Assembly: GCF_002163875.1 (NCBI RefSeq)
Contig: NZ_CP019333.1
Coordinates: 1,866,864-1,930,863, forward strand
From: Gilvibacter sp. SZ-19
Lineage (GTDB): Bacteria > Bacteroidota > Bacteroidia > Flavobacteriales > Flavobacteriaceae
Length of the DNA stretch: 64,000 nt
Direction: 5' to 3'
Shown: piece by piece, positions 14,820 through 23,642 of the stretch
Layout of the letters: each line of letters begins with the position of its first letter
Position numbering within the stretch: position 1 is the first letter of the stretch
Program-made: the position numbers and the translations under genes
The notes under the pieces: model-generated
The model's input: only the letters and a program-made list of their open reading frames with translations
Databases searched by the model: none
Told to the model about the DNA's origin: nothing

Positions 14820-15398
14820 ATGTCTTTGAAAAATAAAAACTTAAGAGGCGTGATCGCAGTTTTGGCTGTGATCGCGCTTTTTTCATGTCAGGAAGACTTC
14901 GATAAGGTCAGAAACATAAATCTGGCCAGTGATGATCCGGTAGGTATAGGAGAGAACGCCAATGCCATTCATACCGATTCTGGCATGGTGGTGGCCAACT
15001 TATTGGCTCCAAAATTCTTAGATTTTAGCAACCGCAGTTTTTCGTATTCGGAGTTTCCAGAAGGCGTGACCGTCTACTTTTACGAAGACGACAAAAAGAG
15101 CACCATCACGGCAGACTACGCCATTCGCTATGATCAGACAGGGCTAGTAGATCTAAGGGGCAATGTGGTGCTAATTACCTCAGACAGCACCCAGCTATTG
15201 GCAGATCAGGTCTATTGGGATCAGAACGACAATTGGATCTTCTCAGACCGCCCGTATCGCATTAAATTCAACGACGGTTCTTATAACGACGGTAGTAGTT
15301 TTGATTCTAACAAAGATTTCACGACCTTTCTATCACGTAAGAACACAGGCGTACAACTTATAGAGAACGAAAACCCGCAAACAGACGATGGGATCTAA
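14820..15398 (+). CDS. lptC: LPS export ABC transporter periplasmic protein LptC
   Basis: A 192-aa lipoprotein: the signal ends in LFSC with the lipobox cysteine at about residue 23. The body has the LptC beta-jellyroll pattern (FSYSEFPEGVTVYFYEDD, then DLRGNVVLITSDSTQLLADQVYWDQ), which in the family takes lipopolysaccharide from LptBFG to LptA. It follows the TPR gene by 2 bp and overlaps the next small gene by 11 bp. Being a lipoprotein instead of a transmembrane protein is usual in Bacteroidota. Confidence 0.85.
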   Translation: MSLKNKNLRGVIAVLAVIALFSCQEDFDKVRNINLASDDPVGIGENANAIHTDSGMVVANLLAPKFLDFSNRSFSYSEFPEGVTVYFYEDDKKSTITADYAIRYDQTGLVDLRGNVVLITSDSTQLLADQVYWDQNDNWIFSDRPYRIKFNDGSYNDGSSFDSNKDFTTFLSRKNTGVQLIENENPQTDDGI

Positions 15399-15588
15399 AC
15401 TTTTTCAGCTTTTTGAATATGTATACTTGGCCATGGCCGCTTTCTCCATTTATTTGGTGATCGCCAATTGGGAGGTCGACAGAGGTCGTGCCTATCTTTT
15501 TGCCATGTTCGCTGTAGTGGCTGTGTTTATGTTCTTCTTCAGACGCAAGTTCAGGCGTAAGATGGAAGATCACAAGCGCAATCAATAA
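15388..15588 (+). CDS. Small membrane protein of unknown function
   Basis: A 66-aa protein with two hydrophobic segments (about 10-26 and 33-49) and a basic tail (RRKFRRKMEDHKRNQ). Its start overlaps the end of lptC and its stop shares a base with the start of the CNNM gene, so it is part of the operon. I do not recognise a family. Confidence 0.7.
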   Translation: MGSKLFQLFEYVYLAMAAFSIYLVIANWEVDRGRAYLFAMFAVVAVFMFFFRRKFRRKMEDHKRNQ

Positions 15589-16844
15589 TGGAGATCACCC
15601 TACTGATTATTCTGGTTTCGATCTTGCTTTCGGCTTTCTTTTCCGGAATGGAGATCGCTTATATCTCATCCAACAAAATTCATATTGAGATAGAGAAGAA
15701 GCAGAACGACCTCATGGCCGGTCTGCTCAAACGTATTACCAAAAGACCTTCTAAATTCATCGCTACCATGTTGGTAGGCAATAATATTGCCTTGGTGATC
15801 TATGGTTTTTATATGGGCGATCTGTTGATGGAATTCGTACCTATAGAAGAGAATGGCTTAAGGCTTCTGTTGCATACCTTAATGTCTACCATTGTGATCT
15901 TGATCACTGCGGAGTTTTTACCAAAAGTGTTCTTCCAGGTGTATGCCAATACCTTTGTCAAGCTTTTTGCCTTGCCAGCCTATATCTTTTATTTGCTCTT
16001 TTCGGTGATCTCTGAATTTGTCATTTGGATCTCTGACCTGGTCTTAAAATACATCTTTAGGACAGAGGGCGATGCCGTTCAGTTGAGTTTTTCTAAGACC
16101 GAGTTGGGAAATTATATCTCGGAGCAAATGGAGATCGCTCACGAAGATGACGACATAGACACCGAGATACAGATATTTCAGAATGCCTTGGATTTTTCTG
16201 AAGTAAAATCTAGAGAGGTCATGGTTCCGCGTACGGAAATGGAAGCGGTAGATATCAGCACCGCTACGGCCGATCTTAGAGAAACATTTATCAATACGGG
16301 CTTTTCCAAGATCCTGATCTATAAGGAGAACATAGACAATATAGTCGGCTATGTGCATTCCTTTGATCTGTTTAAAAAGCCGCAGAATATTAAAAAAGTA
16401 CTGATGCCGGTGGTCTTTGTTCCAGAGACCATGTTAGTCAAAGATGTGCTTAATATCCTCACTAAAAAGCGCAAAAGTATAGCCGTGGTCTTGGACGAAT
16501 ACGGAGGAACTTCTGGTATGATGACCGTGGAAGATATTGTAGAGGAGCTCTTTGGAGAGATCCAAGACGAACACGACAGTGACGATCTGCACGAGGAAGT
16601 ACTCACAGAAGACCACTACAGATTCTCTGCCCGTTTAGAGGTGGATTATATAAACGAAACCCACAAATTGGGCTTGCCAGAGCACGACGATTACGAAACC
16701 CTAGGGGGCATGATCGTCTACTTCACCGAGGGAATTCCGCAGCAGGGAGACAGCCTGCAAATAGAGCAGTTCAAGGTAGATATCTTAGAGGTGTCCAATA
16801 CCAAAATAGAACTGGTCGAAATCAAACGTTTACAAGAAGACTAA
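15588..16844 (+). CDS. CNNM/CorC-type transporter-associated protein (hemolysin family)
   Basis: A 418-aa inner-membrane protein. The N-terminal CNNM domain (about 1-180, several hydrophobic segments, with MEIAYISSNKIHIE and VGNNIALVIYGF) is followed by two CBS domains (REVMVPRTEME near 207 and AVVLDEYGGTSGMMTVEDIV near 300) and a C-terminal CorC_HlyC domain (about 335-415). The family takes part in magnesium/cobalt efflux or, in the gliding-related member GldE, in motility. Position after lptC does not match the usual gldE context, so I leave the symbol blank. Confidence 0.85.
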   Translation: MEITLLIILVSILLSAFFSGMEIAYISSNKIHIEIEKKQNDLMAGLLKRITKRPSKFIATMLVGNNIALVIYGFYMGDLLMEFVPIEENGLRLLLHTLMSTIVILITAEFLPKVFFQVYANTFVKLFALPAYIFYLLFSVISEFVIWISDLVLKYIFRTEGDAVQLSFSKTELGNYISEQMEIAHEDDDIDTEIQIFQNALDFSEVKSREVMVPRTEMEAVDISTATADLRETFINTGFSKILIYKENIDNIVGYVHSFDLFKKPQNIKKVLMPVVFVPETMLVKDVLNILTKKRKSIAVVLDEYGGTSGMMTVEDIVEELFGEIQDEHDSDDLHEEVLTEDHYRFSARLEVDYINETHKLGLPEHDDYETLGGMIVYFTEGIPQQGDSLQIEQFKVDILEVSNTKIELVEIKRLQED

Positions 16845-16882
16845 ATTTTGGTCAAAAAGCCGTGAATTTTAGGGATTCATAC

Positions 16883-16913
16883 TTTTATTAATCGACCAAA
16901 AACAGTACTTTCG
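16883..16913 (+). promoter_or_regulatory. Probable promoter for ppiD
   Basis: TTTT at 16883-16886 and TACTTTCG at 16906-16913 (7 of 8 to TAnnTTTG), 24 bp before the ppiD start, in the 92-bp gap after the CNNM gene. Confidence 0.4.
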
Positions 16914-16936
16914 CACCCTATAAATTTTCGAGTAAA

Positions 16937-19018
16937 ATGGCAATTTTAAATAGTATTCGTAAACGAGGTATCTTTTTGATCATCATTATCGCGATGGCCT
17001 TGTTTGCATTTGTGATCTCTGGTATCATTGACAATGGCGGTCTTAAAGGAGGCGGAGTAGAGAGCAACGTCGCTACTGTAAACGGAACAGATATAGACCG
17101 TGTGGCATTCAACAACCTTGTAGAGGCGCAGTCCAGACAATACGGAGGAGCTGCCAGTCAGTCTCAGGTTCGCAATATCGTTTGGGAGCAGCAGGTTCGC
17201 AAAGCCATCTTAGAAGGCAAGTTAGAAGACTTAGGTTTTACTGCGGAGGCTAACTTTACCAAAAAAGCCCTAACCGATGCTTTTCAAAACCAACCAGATT
17301 TCTTCAACGAGGCTGGAGTTTTTGATTATGCCAAACTAGAAGAACACATCAGATTCCAAAAAGAAAATGACCTGACCTACGCCCAGTGGCTAGCCACAGA
17401 GAACGAGGTAGTTTCTCAGGCGCTACAACAGGCTTATTTGAATATGGTTCAAGGAAGTGCTAGCCCATCTGCAATTGACGGAAAATGGGAGTATCACCTA
17501 GAGAACGACAAGGTAGATATCCAATACGTGCAGATTCCTTACGGAAGCATTCCAGACGACCAAGCTGTAGTAACAGACGCTGAGATCGAAGCATATATGC
17601 GCGATCACCAAGAGCGTTTTACTGTAGATCCACGTGTAGATGTACAATATGTTCTGTTTGCCGGTAATGCATCCGCAGCAGACGAACTAGCAACTACTCA
17701 AGAAATCAACGACATTATCAACGACACCATTAACGGTTTAGCAACAACGACAGACCTAGCCGCTTTGGTGAACAGTCAATCTGAGATTCCTTATAGCGAT
17801 CGTTTCTTGTTCAAAGGACAAGTGCCTGCTAGCATCGCAGATTCTATCTTTAGCCGAAACGAAGGTGATATTTACGGACCGTACAAGGAGCGTGGATATA
17901 TTATGGCTACTCGTATTGAAGCTAAGCGCATGTTGCCAGATTCAGTTAAAGCACGTCACATTTTGATTCCTGTTGGTACTAACCCAACAGACAACGTGTT
18001 GCGTTCTGAAGCTCAGGCCAAAACAACCGCAGACAGCTTATTGACAGTACTTAGAGCAGATCGTTCTAAGTTCGAAGAATTGGTTTCTGCATTCAGTTCA
18101 GATCAAGGTTCTATCGAGCGTGGGGGACTTTATGACTGGTATCCGTACAACCGTATGGTTCCTGCCTTCCGCGATTTCACTTTTGAAGAAGAAGTTGGAA
18201 GCTTAGGTGTAGTTAAATCTGATTTTGGCTATCACATTATCGAGGTGTTAGATCAGAAGAATCCACAAGAAGCTGTGAAACTAGCTACTGTAGCCAAGTC
18301 ATTGCGCGCTTCTCAAGAGACTATCAATAACCTCTTTACCGATGCTACTACTTTCCAATTGGCTGCAGAAAAAGGCGATTTTGCCGCTGTTGCACAAGAG
18401 GGAGCTTACGGAGTGCGTCCGGTAAATGCAGTGGGTGAGCTAGACGAGAACATCTCTGGACTAGGACCACAACGTACCTTGGTGAATTGGGCCTTTAACG
18501 AAGAAACTGCTGTTGGAGACATTAAGCGTTTTGACGTTGGCGACGGTTTTGCTGTTGTACAATTGGTTCGCAGAAATCTAGAAAAGGCTTTGATGAGCAA
18601 TGCAGAAGGTTCTGCCATTGTAACTCCTATCTTGCGCAAGCAGAAAAAAGCTAAAATGATCCGCGAGCAATTGAGTGGTTCTACCCTAGAAGAGATCGCT
18701 CAAAGCCAATCACAAACCGTTCAAACGGCGCAGGCTATAAACAGAAAGTCTCCAACTATTGCTGGAGCTGCCACAGAACCTAAAGTAGTAGGAGCGGCCT
18801 TTGGTCTAAAGCCAGGAGAAGTTTCTGGTCCTATAGATGGTAACAACGGAGTTTACGTAGTGCGTCTAACGGCTAAGAACATTGCTCCTGAGCTAGAAGA
18901 TTACAGTGCTTTTGTTGCAAGAGCGCGTCAGGCTCAAGGTACAAGTGATGCTGTAAACGCTTACAACGCTCTTAAGAAAGCTGCGGATATTGAAGATAAC
19001 CGCGCTACTTTCTACTAG
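16937..19018 (+). CDS. ppiD: PpiD/SurA-like membrane-anchored peptidylprolyl isomerase
   Basis: A 693-aa chaperone anchored by one N-terminal segment (FLIIIIAMALFAFVISGII, about residues 13-31) with the rest in the periplasm. A SurA-type N-domain follows (about 50-240). A parvulin domain lies near 335-450 (ARHILIPVGT at the start, SDQGSIERGGLYDWY and GYHIIEV), and a second, degenerate parvulin-like part follows near 480-690. It would help outer-membrane proteins fold after Sec export. A promoter separates it from the CNNM gene, and a terminator shared with the converging kinase gene follows. Confidence 0.85.
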   Translation: MAILNSIRKRGIFLIIIIAMALFAFVISGIIDNGGLKGGGVESNVATVNGTDIDRVAFNNLVEAQSRQYGGAASQSQVRNIVWEQQVRKAILEGKLEDLGFTAEANFTKKALTDAFQNQPDFFNEAGVFDYAKLEEHIRFQKENDLTYAQWLATENEVVSQALQQAYLNMVQGSASPSAIDGKWEYHLENDKVDIQYVQIPYGSIPDDQAVVTDAEIEAYMRDHQERFTVDPRVDVQYVLFAGNASAADELATTQEINDIINDTINGLATTTDLAALVNSQSEIPYSDRFLFKGQVPASIADSIFSRNEGDIYGPYKERGYIMATRIEAKRMLPDSVKARHILIPVGTNPTDNVLRSEAQAKTTADSLLTVLRADRSKFEELVSAFSSDQGSIERGGLYDWYPYNRMVPAFRDFTFEEEVGSLGVVKSDFGYHIIEVLDQKNPQEAVKLATVAKSLRASQETINNLFTDATTFQLAAEKGDFAAVAQEGAYGVRPVNAVGELDENISGLGPQRTLVNWAFNEETAVGDIKRFDVGDGFAVVQLVRRNLEKALMSNAEGSAIVTPILRKQKKAKMIREQLSGSTLEEIAQSQSQTVQTAQAINRKSPTIAGAATEPKVVGAAFGLKPGEVSGPIDGNNGVYVVRLTAKNIAPELEDYSAFVARARQAQGTSDAVNAYNALKKAADIEDNRATFY

Positions 19019-19035
19019 TAGAAAAACATATTTAT

Positions 19036-19070
19036 AAAAAAACCCTGAGGCTTAGCTTCGGGGTTTTTTT
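19036..19070. terminator. Bidirectional terminator between ppiD and the GHMP kinase
   Basis: AAACCCTGAGGC-TTA-GCTTCGGGGTTT with two G-U pairs, flanked by an A-run and a T-run, so it can act in both directions. The last codons and stop of the kinase gene lie inside the right arm. Confidence 0.8.
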
Positions 19071-19978
19071 ATGACCATTTCTTTAAAGGGTATAATTGTT
19101 TTATAGCCTCTTGAACTGAAGTAAGAGGCCGTAGTGTCGTCTCCACTAACAAGCACAAAATCGCCGCCCCAAGCCCCTAAGCTTTTAATGATTCCCGCCT
19201 GATAATCAGGAAAGAGTTCCGATTGAATTCTCGGCTGATCTATTACCTGGGCAATGAGTTCTTCATGCTGGAGCATTAGGCTATCGAATTCATCTTTGCT
19301 GCGCGTAAGGACGAGTTGCTCCCCAAGGCCATTAACTGTCTCAAAAATCTTTGCCTGAGGCTTGGACTTGCTGCGGTAACGCGCTATACCTAGCTTGCTG
19401 TTCATTTTCTGATTCAGATAAACAAAATACAGCCGATCTGTAAAAGGCCAATCCAAACTTATTGGCGTTACCAAACGCTCTTCTGAACTGCGTTTCTGAT
19501 AGCGAATTGGTCCTGAGCTGTACGCGCAGGCAATATCGTAGCCACTACCGCCAAAGGCTGCATCTAAAAGCGCAAAAGGATCTACCGCTGCCCATTGGGC
19601 CAGATTGTTGATCAAGGTAGAAGAACTTCCTAAGCCCCATTCTCGAGGAAATTCCAAATGGGTGGTTGCTTTAGTGCCTTTTAGTTCGAGGGCAAATTGT
19701 GGGTTTAAGGCCAAACAGCTGCTGAGTAATTTTCGCAGCTGCTCTTTTACAGGGTCATCTGTAATGGGGTCAGACAAGCGGGCCAGATCAAAATCCGCAG
19801 TAAACCACAAGGCACCCTCATGGTCAAAACTGTTCCATTGCAAGCCGTGATTTCCTGTGGCTTTAACGCGCAATTCTTGACCTTTTTGTGTTGGTATTGC
19901 AAGGGCTTCCGCACCGTCGAGTACTAAATATTCTCCAGTGAGTAGTAGTTTTCCGTTGCTGTGGAAGGACCTTTCCAT
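19052..19978 (-). CDS. GHMP kinase of the mevalonate pathway
   Basis: A 308-aa kinase. The GHMP motif 2 is visible as FPREWGLGSSSTLINNLAQ near residues 113-131, together with GEYLVLDGAEALA near 16-28 and FGGSGYDIACAY near 146-157. The family phosphorylates mevalonate, phosphomevalonate or related sugars and alcohols. Only 2 bp separate it from the HMG-CoA reductase gene, so mevalonate or phosphomevalonate kinase is the likely role. Which of the two cannot be decided from sequence alone. Its last codons form part of the terminator hairpin. Confidence 0.8.
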   Translation of the reverse strand: MERSFHSNGKLLLTGEYLVLDGAEALAIPTQKGQELRVKATGNHGLQWNSFDHEGALWFTADFDLARLSDPITDDPVKEQLRKLLSSCLALNPQFALELKGTKATTHLEFPREWGLGSSSTLINNLAQWAAVDPFALLDAAFGGSGYDIACAYSSGPIRYQKRSSEERLVTPISLDWPFTDRLYFVYLNQKMNSKLGIARYRSKSKPQAKIFETVNGLGEQLVLTRSKDEFDSLMLQHEELIAQVIDQPRIQSELFPDYQAGIIKSLGAWGGDFVLVSGDDTTASYFSSRGYKTIIPFKEMVIKKPRS

Positions 19979-19980
19979 CT

Positions 19981-21291
19981 TTACGGGCGTAGACTTTCTA
20001 AAAAACTCACGGCGGCAGCATGGCTCACCGTATTGGCTTTAAAGTGTTCTATAGCAGCTTCTTTTTCTTGAGGAGTCGCTTCTAATTGGTTTAGAATGTT
20101 CATCAGGTGCATTTTCATATGTCCCTTTTGAATTCCAGTCGTGGTAAGCGATCTGAGGGCAGCAAAATTCAGTGCTAGTCCAGCAACGGCCATGATCTGC
20201 ATAAGTTCTTTGGCACCTGGATTACCCAACATCTCAAAACAAAGTTTAACCAGCGGATGCAGCTTGGTCAAGCCTCCTACTGTTCCTATGGCCAATGGAA
20301 TCTCTATCCAAAAGCGAAATACACCATCGGACACCGCTGCATGGGTAAGACTGCGGTAATGGCCATCTTTACTCGCGTATGCATGTACGCCGGCCTCTAC
20401 TGCTCTAAAATCGTTCCCAGTAGCCAAGACTACTGCGTCTATACCATTCATGATGCCTTTGTTGTGGGTCACGGCTCTGCGTACCTCGGTCTGAGCTATT
20501 TGAACCGCTCTAGCAAACTTGGTGGCAAATTCCTGACCACTCATGCCGGCCTGTGCCAATTCATTTACCGGACAACTCACTTCTGCCCGCACGATACATT
20601 CCGGCACATAGTTAGACAGTATGCTCATAACTACTTCTAGCCGATCTTCTTCTGTGATAAGCGTAGATTTAGCTGCTTCTCGAAGTAAAGAACTTGCGAA
20701 TTGTTCCAAACAACTATTTATAAAATTAGCGCCCATGGCGTCCAAGGTCTCAAAAGTGGCGTGCAACTGATAATAGCCCGCTAGCTCTTGGGTCTTGTTG
20801 CGGAGTTCTAGATCTAGGATTCCTCCGCCGCGTTTGCGCATATTAGTGGTAATAGATTCACAGTCAGCGAGTAGGATGGGCTTTACTTCATTAAAAAACG
20901 CTTCTAAACGCTTACTGTCGCCGTAAAAATTAAGGTGGACCTGTCCGTTCTTTACAGATTGGATAACCTTTGCTTTAAAGCCGCCTTTGTCCAACCAAAA
21001 TTTAGCTGCATTACTCGCCGCTGCCACTACAGAACTTTCTTCTATAGCCATAGGAATAGCGTACATCTTACCATTTATGGTAAAGTTTGGGGCCACTCCA
21101 AGTGGTAAATAATAATTCGAGATGGTGTTCTCTATGAATTCGTCGTGGAGTTGCTGGAGTTTTTGGTCGCTGTTCCAATATTGCTGCAAAACGCGAATTC
21201 CGGCTTGGGCATCGTTAAAATAGTTTTCAGCCAACCAGCTGATTTTTTGGCTTTTGCTCAACTTGGAAAAGCCAGAGATCGGAGTACTCAT
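19981..21291 (-). CDS. Hydroxymethylglutaryl-CoA reductase, class II
   Basis: Makes mevalonate from HMG-CoA in bacteria that use the mevalonate route to isoprenoids. 436 aa. Visible: catalytic glutamate block MAIEESSVVAAASNAAK, substrate/cofactor block LDAMGANFINSC, a catalytic aspartate near GMSGQEFATKFARA to NGIDAVVLATGNDFRAVE, and GTVGGLTKLHPL. I start at 21291 (MSTPISGFSK); the in-frame ATG at 21315 would lie inside the -7 box at 21313-21320. Although this class includes degradative enzymes, linkage with a GHMP kinase points to synthesis. Confidence 0.9.
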   Translation of the reverse strand: MSTPISGFSKLSKSQKISWLAENYFNDAQAGIRVLQQYWNSDQKLQQLHDEFIENTISNYYLPLGVAPNFTINGKMYAIPMAIEESSVVAAASNAAKFWLDKGGFKAKVIQSVKNGQVHLNFYGDSKRLEAFFNEVKPILLADCESITTNMRKRGGGILDLELRNKTQELAGYYQLHATFETLDAMGANFINSCLEQFASSLLREAAKSTLITEEDRLEVVMSILSNYVPECIVRAEVSCPVNELAQAGMSGQEFATKFARAVQIAQTEVRRAVTHNKGIMNGIDAVVLATGNDFRAVEAGVHAYASKDGHYRSLTHAAVSDGVFRFWIEIPLAIGTVGGLTKLHPLVKLCFEMLGNPGAKELMQIMAVAGLALNFAALRSLTTTGIQKGHMKMHLMNILNQLEATPQEKEAAIEHFKANTVSHAAAVSFLESLRP

Positions 21292-21312
21292 GAGTGCTAA
21301 ATAAATCCATTG

Positions 21313-21320
21313 CAAATATA
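21313..21320 (-). promoter_or_regulatory. -7 box for the HMG-CoA reductase-kinase operon
   Basis: Minus strand TATATTTG, exact match to TAnnTTTG, 21 bp before the chosen start. It implies a short leader and rules out the longer N-terminus. Confidence 0.55.
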
Positions 21321-21445
21321 CTATTTTGAAAATGGAGGACTCGTAGAAAAATAGCGGGTTTTGTGTGCATTTAACACCAAAACAGCCCCTTTTTTGACGA
21401 ATTTTTAGTAAACTTGGCCTTACAATTTTTTAACTCCCTTAGACT

Positions 21446-23617
21446 ATGCAGGGTTCAAAATGGATCTTGGGCGTTTTCTTTCTTTGCGCCTCCCTTGGAA
21501 TTGCACAAAAAAAACAAATAACCTTAGAAGACATCTGGCAAGGAGAATTCCGAACCCAGTATATGGATCGCCTGCAATCGTTAGACAATGGCAAGGAATA
21601 TGTCGTGCTCAATTACGACCGTAAGGCACGTGCTTCTACCGTTGATGTATTCGATTACGCTACCTCAGAAAAGGTGAGAACCTTGGTTAATACCCAGTCT
21701 TTGGACGGTATTGACTACATTATCAGCTACGAACTAAGCGATGACGAATCTAAAATGCTGATCGCTACACAGCTGCAATCTATTTACAGAAGATCTACCC
21801 TAGGAACTTACTACGTTTACGATCTGGATTCTGAATCTTTGGAATTGGTTGCCGATATGCCTATCCAAGAGCCGACCTTTAGTCCGGACGGTTCTAAGGT
21901 CGCCTATGGCTACAACAACAATATTTACGTTCGCGATCTGGCTTCCGGAACTACCACAGAGGTGACCACAGACGGAAAAAAGAACCGTATAATCAATGGA
22001 ATCACAGATTGGGTATACGAGGAAGAATTTGGCTTTGTTCGCGCATTCGATTGGAACGCTGCGGGTACGCATATTGCCTATATTCGTTTTGATGAGACTC
22101 AGGTTCCTGAATTCTCTATGGATGTATACGGCAAGGACCTCTACCAGACCCAGCAGGTCTTTAAATATCCTAAGGCAGGCGAACAGAATGCAACCGTGAG
22201 CTTGCACCTCTACGAACTGGCTTCCGGAAAAAAATCAGACGTGGATCTGTCTGCATACAACTCTTACTACATTCCTCGCATCAAGTGGACCAAAGACCCA
22301 AATGTGCTTTCGGTTCAATTGACCAATAGAAAACAGAACACAGTAGATCTTGTCTTTGTCGATGCCCAAAACAACAGCAGTAAATTGGTTTTACAGGACA
22401 CAGACGACGCCTACGTTGACATAACCGACAACCTGACCTTTTTGGCCAATAACAGTTTTATCTGGACCAGTGAGAAAGACGGTTGGAATCATATATACCA
22501 CTACGACAAAAACGGGAAGCTGCTCAATCAGGTTACCGAAGGCGATTGGGAAGTGACCCGTTATTACGGCTTCGATACTAAGACAGGGCGTATTTATTAC
22601 CAGAGCTCGGAGCGCGGTAGTATTTATCGCGATGTGTATTCCATTTTGCCAAGTGGGGAGAACAAGGTGCAGCTCACCAAGCGTCCCGGGACGAATTCAG
22701 CTTCGTTTTCTGCGGACTTTAGCTATTTCATCAACACTTTTTCCAGTGCCATGGTGCCGCCTGTGTATACCTTGCACAACGCCTTGGACGGAGAGAAGGT
22801 CCGTGAGATCTTGAACAATACAGAACTCAGAACAAAACTGCTAGCCTACGATATGTCTGAAAAGGAGTTCTCTACCATTGAGGTCAATGGGAACGAGCTC
22901 AATATGTATATGATCAAACCTTCTGACTTTGATCCGAACAAAAAGTACCCGCTCTTTATGTACCAGTACTCTGGGCCGGGCTCTCAAAATGTGGCGGATC
23001 GCTGGGGAGGTTCTAACGACTACTGGCACCAAATGCTGGCGCAACAAGACATCATAGTAGTTTGTGTAGACGGCCGCGGAACCGGTCTAAAAGGTCGTGA
23101 CTTTAAGAAAGTGACCCAGTTGGAGCTTGGAAAATACGAAGTGCAAGACCAGATCGGTGCTGCGCAAAAATTAGCTGACTTGCCTTATATAGACGGAGAT
23201 CGTATTGGTATATGGGGTTGGAGTTACGGCGGATTCATGTCTGCCAATTGCCTGTTCCAAGGTGCTGATACTTTTAGCATGGCCATAGCGGTAGCTCCTG
23301 TGGGTAGCTGGCGTTTTTATGATACTATTTACACCGAACGTTATATGAGCACTCCGCAGGAAAACCCAGGAGGCTATGACAATAACTCACCCATAACACA
23401 TGTAGACAAACTAAAGGGAGACTTCCTTTTGGTTCACGGAACGGCGGATGACAACGTTCATGTGCAGAACTCTACACGTCTGGTTGAAGCCTTAGTACAG
23501 GCAAATAAACAATTCGATTGGGCCATGTACCCGGATAAAAATCACGGCATATACGGCGGGAATACCCGTTTGCATCTATACACCAAAATGACCAACTTCA
23601 TTTTGGAAAACCTATAA
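21446..23617 (+). CDS. Prolyl dipeptidyl peptidase IV (S9 family)
   Basis: A 723-aa exported serine peptidase that removes X-Pro dipeptides. It has a signal peptide (WILGVFFLCASLGIAQ), an N-terminal beta-propeller (about 40-480, with the DPP IV glutamate segment DWVYEEEFGF near 190-199) and a C-terminal alpha/beta hydrolase. Catalytic residues: Ser593 in GWSYGG, Asp in GTADDNVH (about 668-669) and His700 in KNHGIYG. It probably acts in the periplasm on peptides taken up next by the POT transporter encoded 25 bp downstream. Confidence 0.92.
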   Translation: MQGSKWILGVFFLCASLGIAQKKQITLEDIWQGEFRTQYMDRLQSLDNGKEYVVLNYDRKARASTVDVFDYATSEKVRTLVNTQSLDGIDYIISYELSDDESKMLIATQLQSIYRRSTLGTYYVYDLDSESLELVADMPIQEPTFSPDGSKVAYGYNNNIYVRDLASGTTTEVTTDGKKNRIINGITDWVYEEEFGFVRAFDWNAAGTHIAYIRFDETQVPEFSMDVYGKDLYQTQQVFKYPKAGEQNATVSLHLYELASGKKSDVDLSAYNSYYIPRIKWTKDPNVLSVQLTNRKQNTVDLVFVDAQNNSSKLVLQDTDDAYVDITDNLTFLANNSFIWTSEKDGWNHIYHYDKNGKLLNQVTEGDWEVTRYYGFDTKTGRIYYQSSERGSIYRDVYSILPSGENKVQLTKRPGTNSASFSADFSYFINTFSSAMVPPVYTLHNALDGEKVREILNNTELRTKLLAYDMSEKEFSTIEVNGNELNMYMIKPSDFDPNKKYPLFMYQYSGPGSQNVADRWGGSNDYWHQMLAQQDIIVVCVDGRGTGLKGRDFKKVTQLELGKYEVQDQIGAAQKLADLPYIDGDRIGIWGWSYGGFMSANCLFQGADTFSMAIAVAPVGSWRFYDTIYTERYMSTPQENPGGYDNNSPITHVDKLKGDFLLVHGTADDNVHVQNSTRLVEALVQANKQFDWAMYPDKNHGIYGGNTRLHLYTKMTNFILENL

Positions 23618-23642
23618 ACGAAAACTAACTAAATCGAGATTT

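Noticed and set aside
15588-16844. Naming the CNNM/CorC gene gldE
   Set aside because: The domain set fits, but it is not beside gldD, ssb or mutY and paralogues of this family are common.
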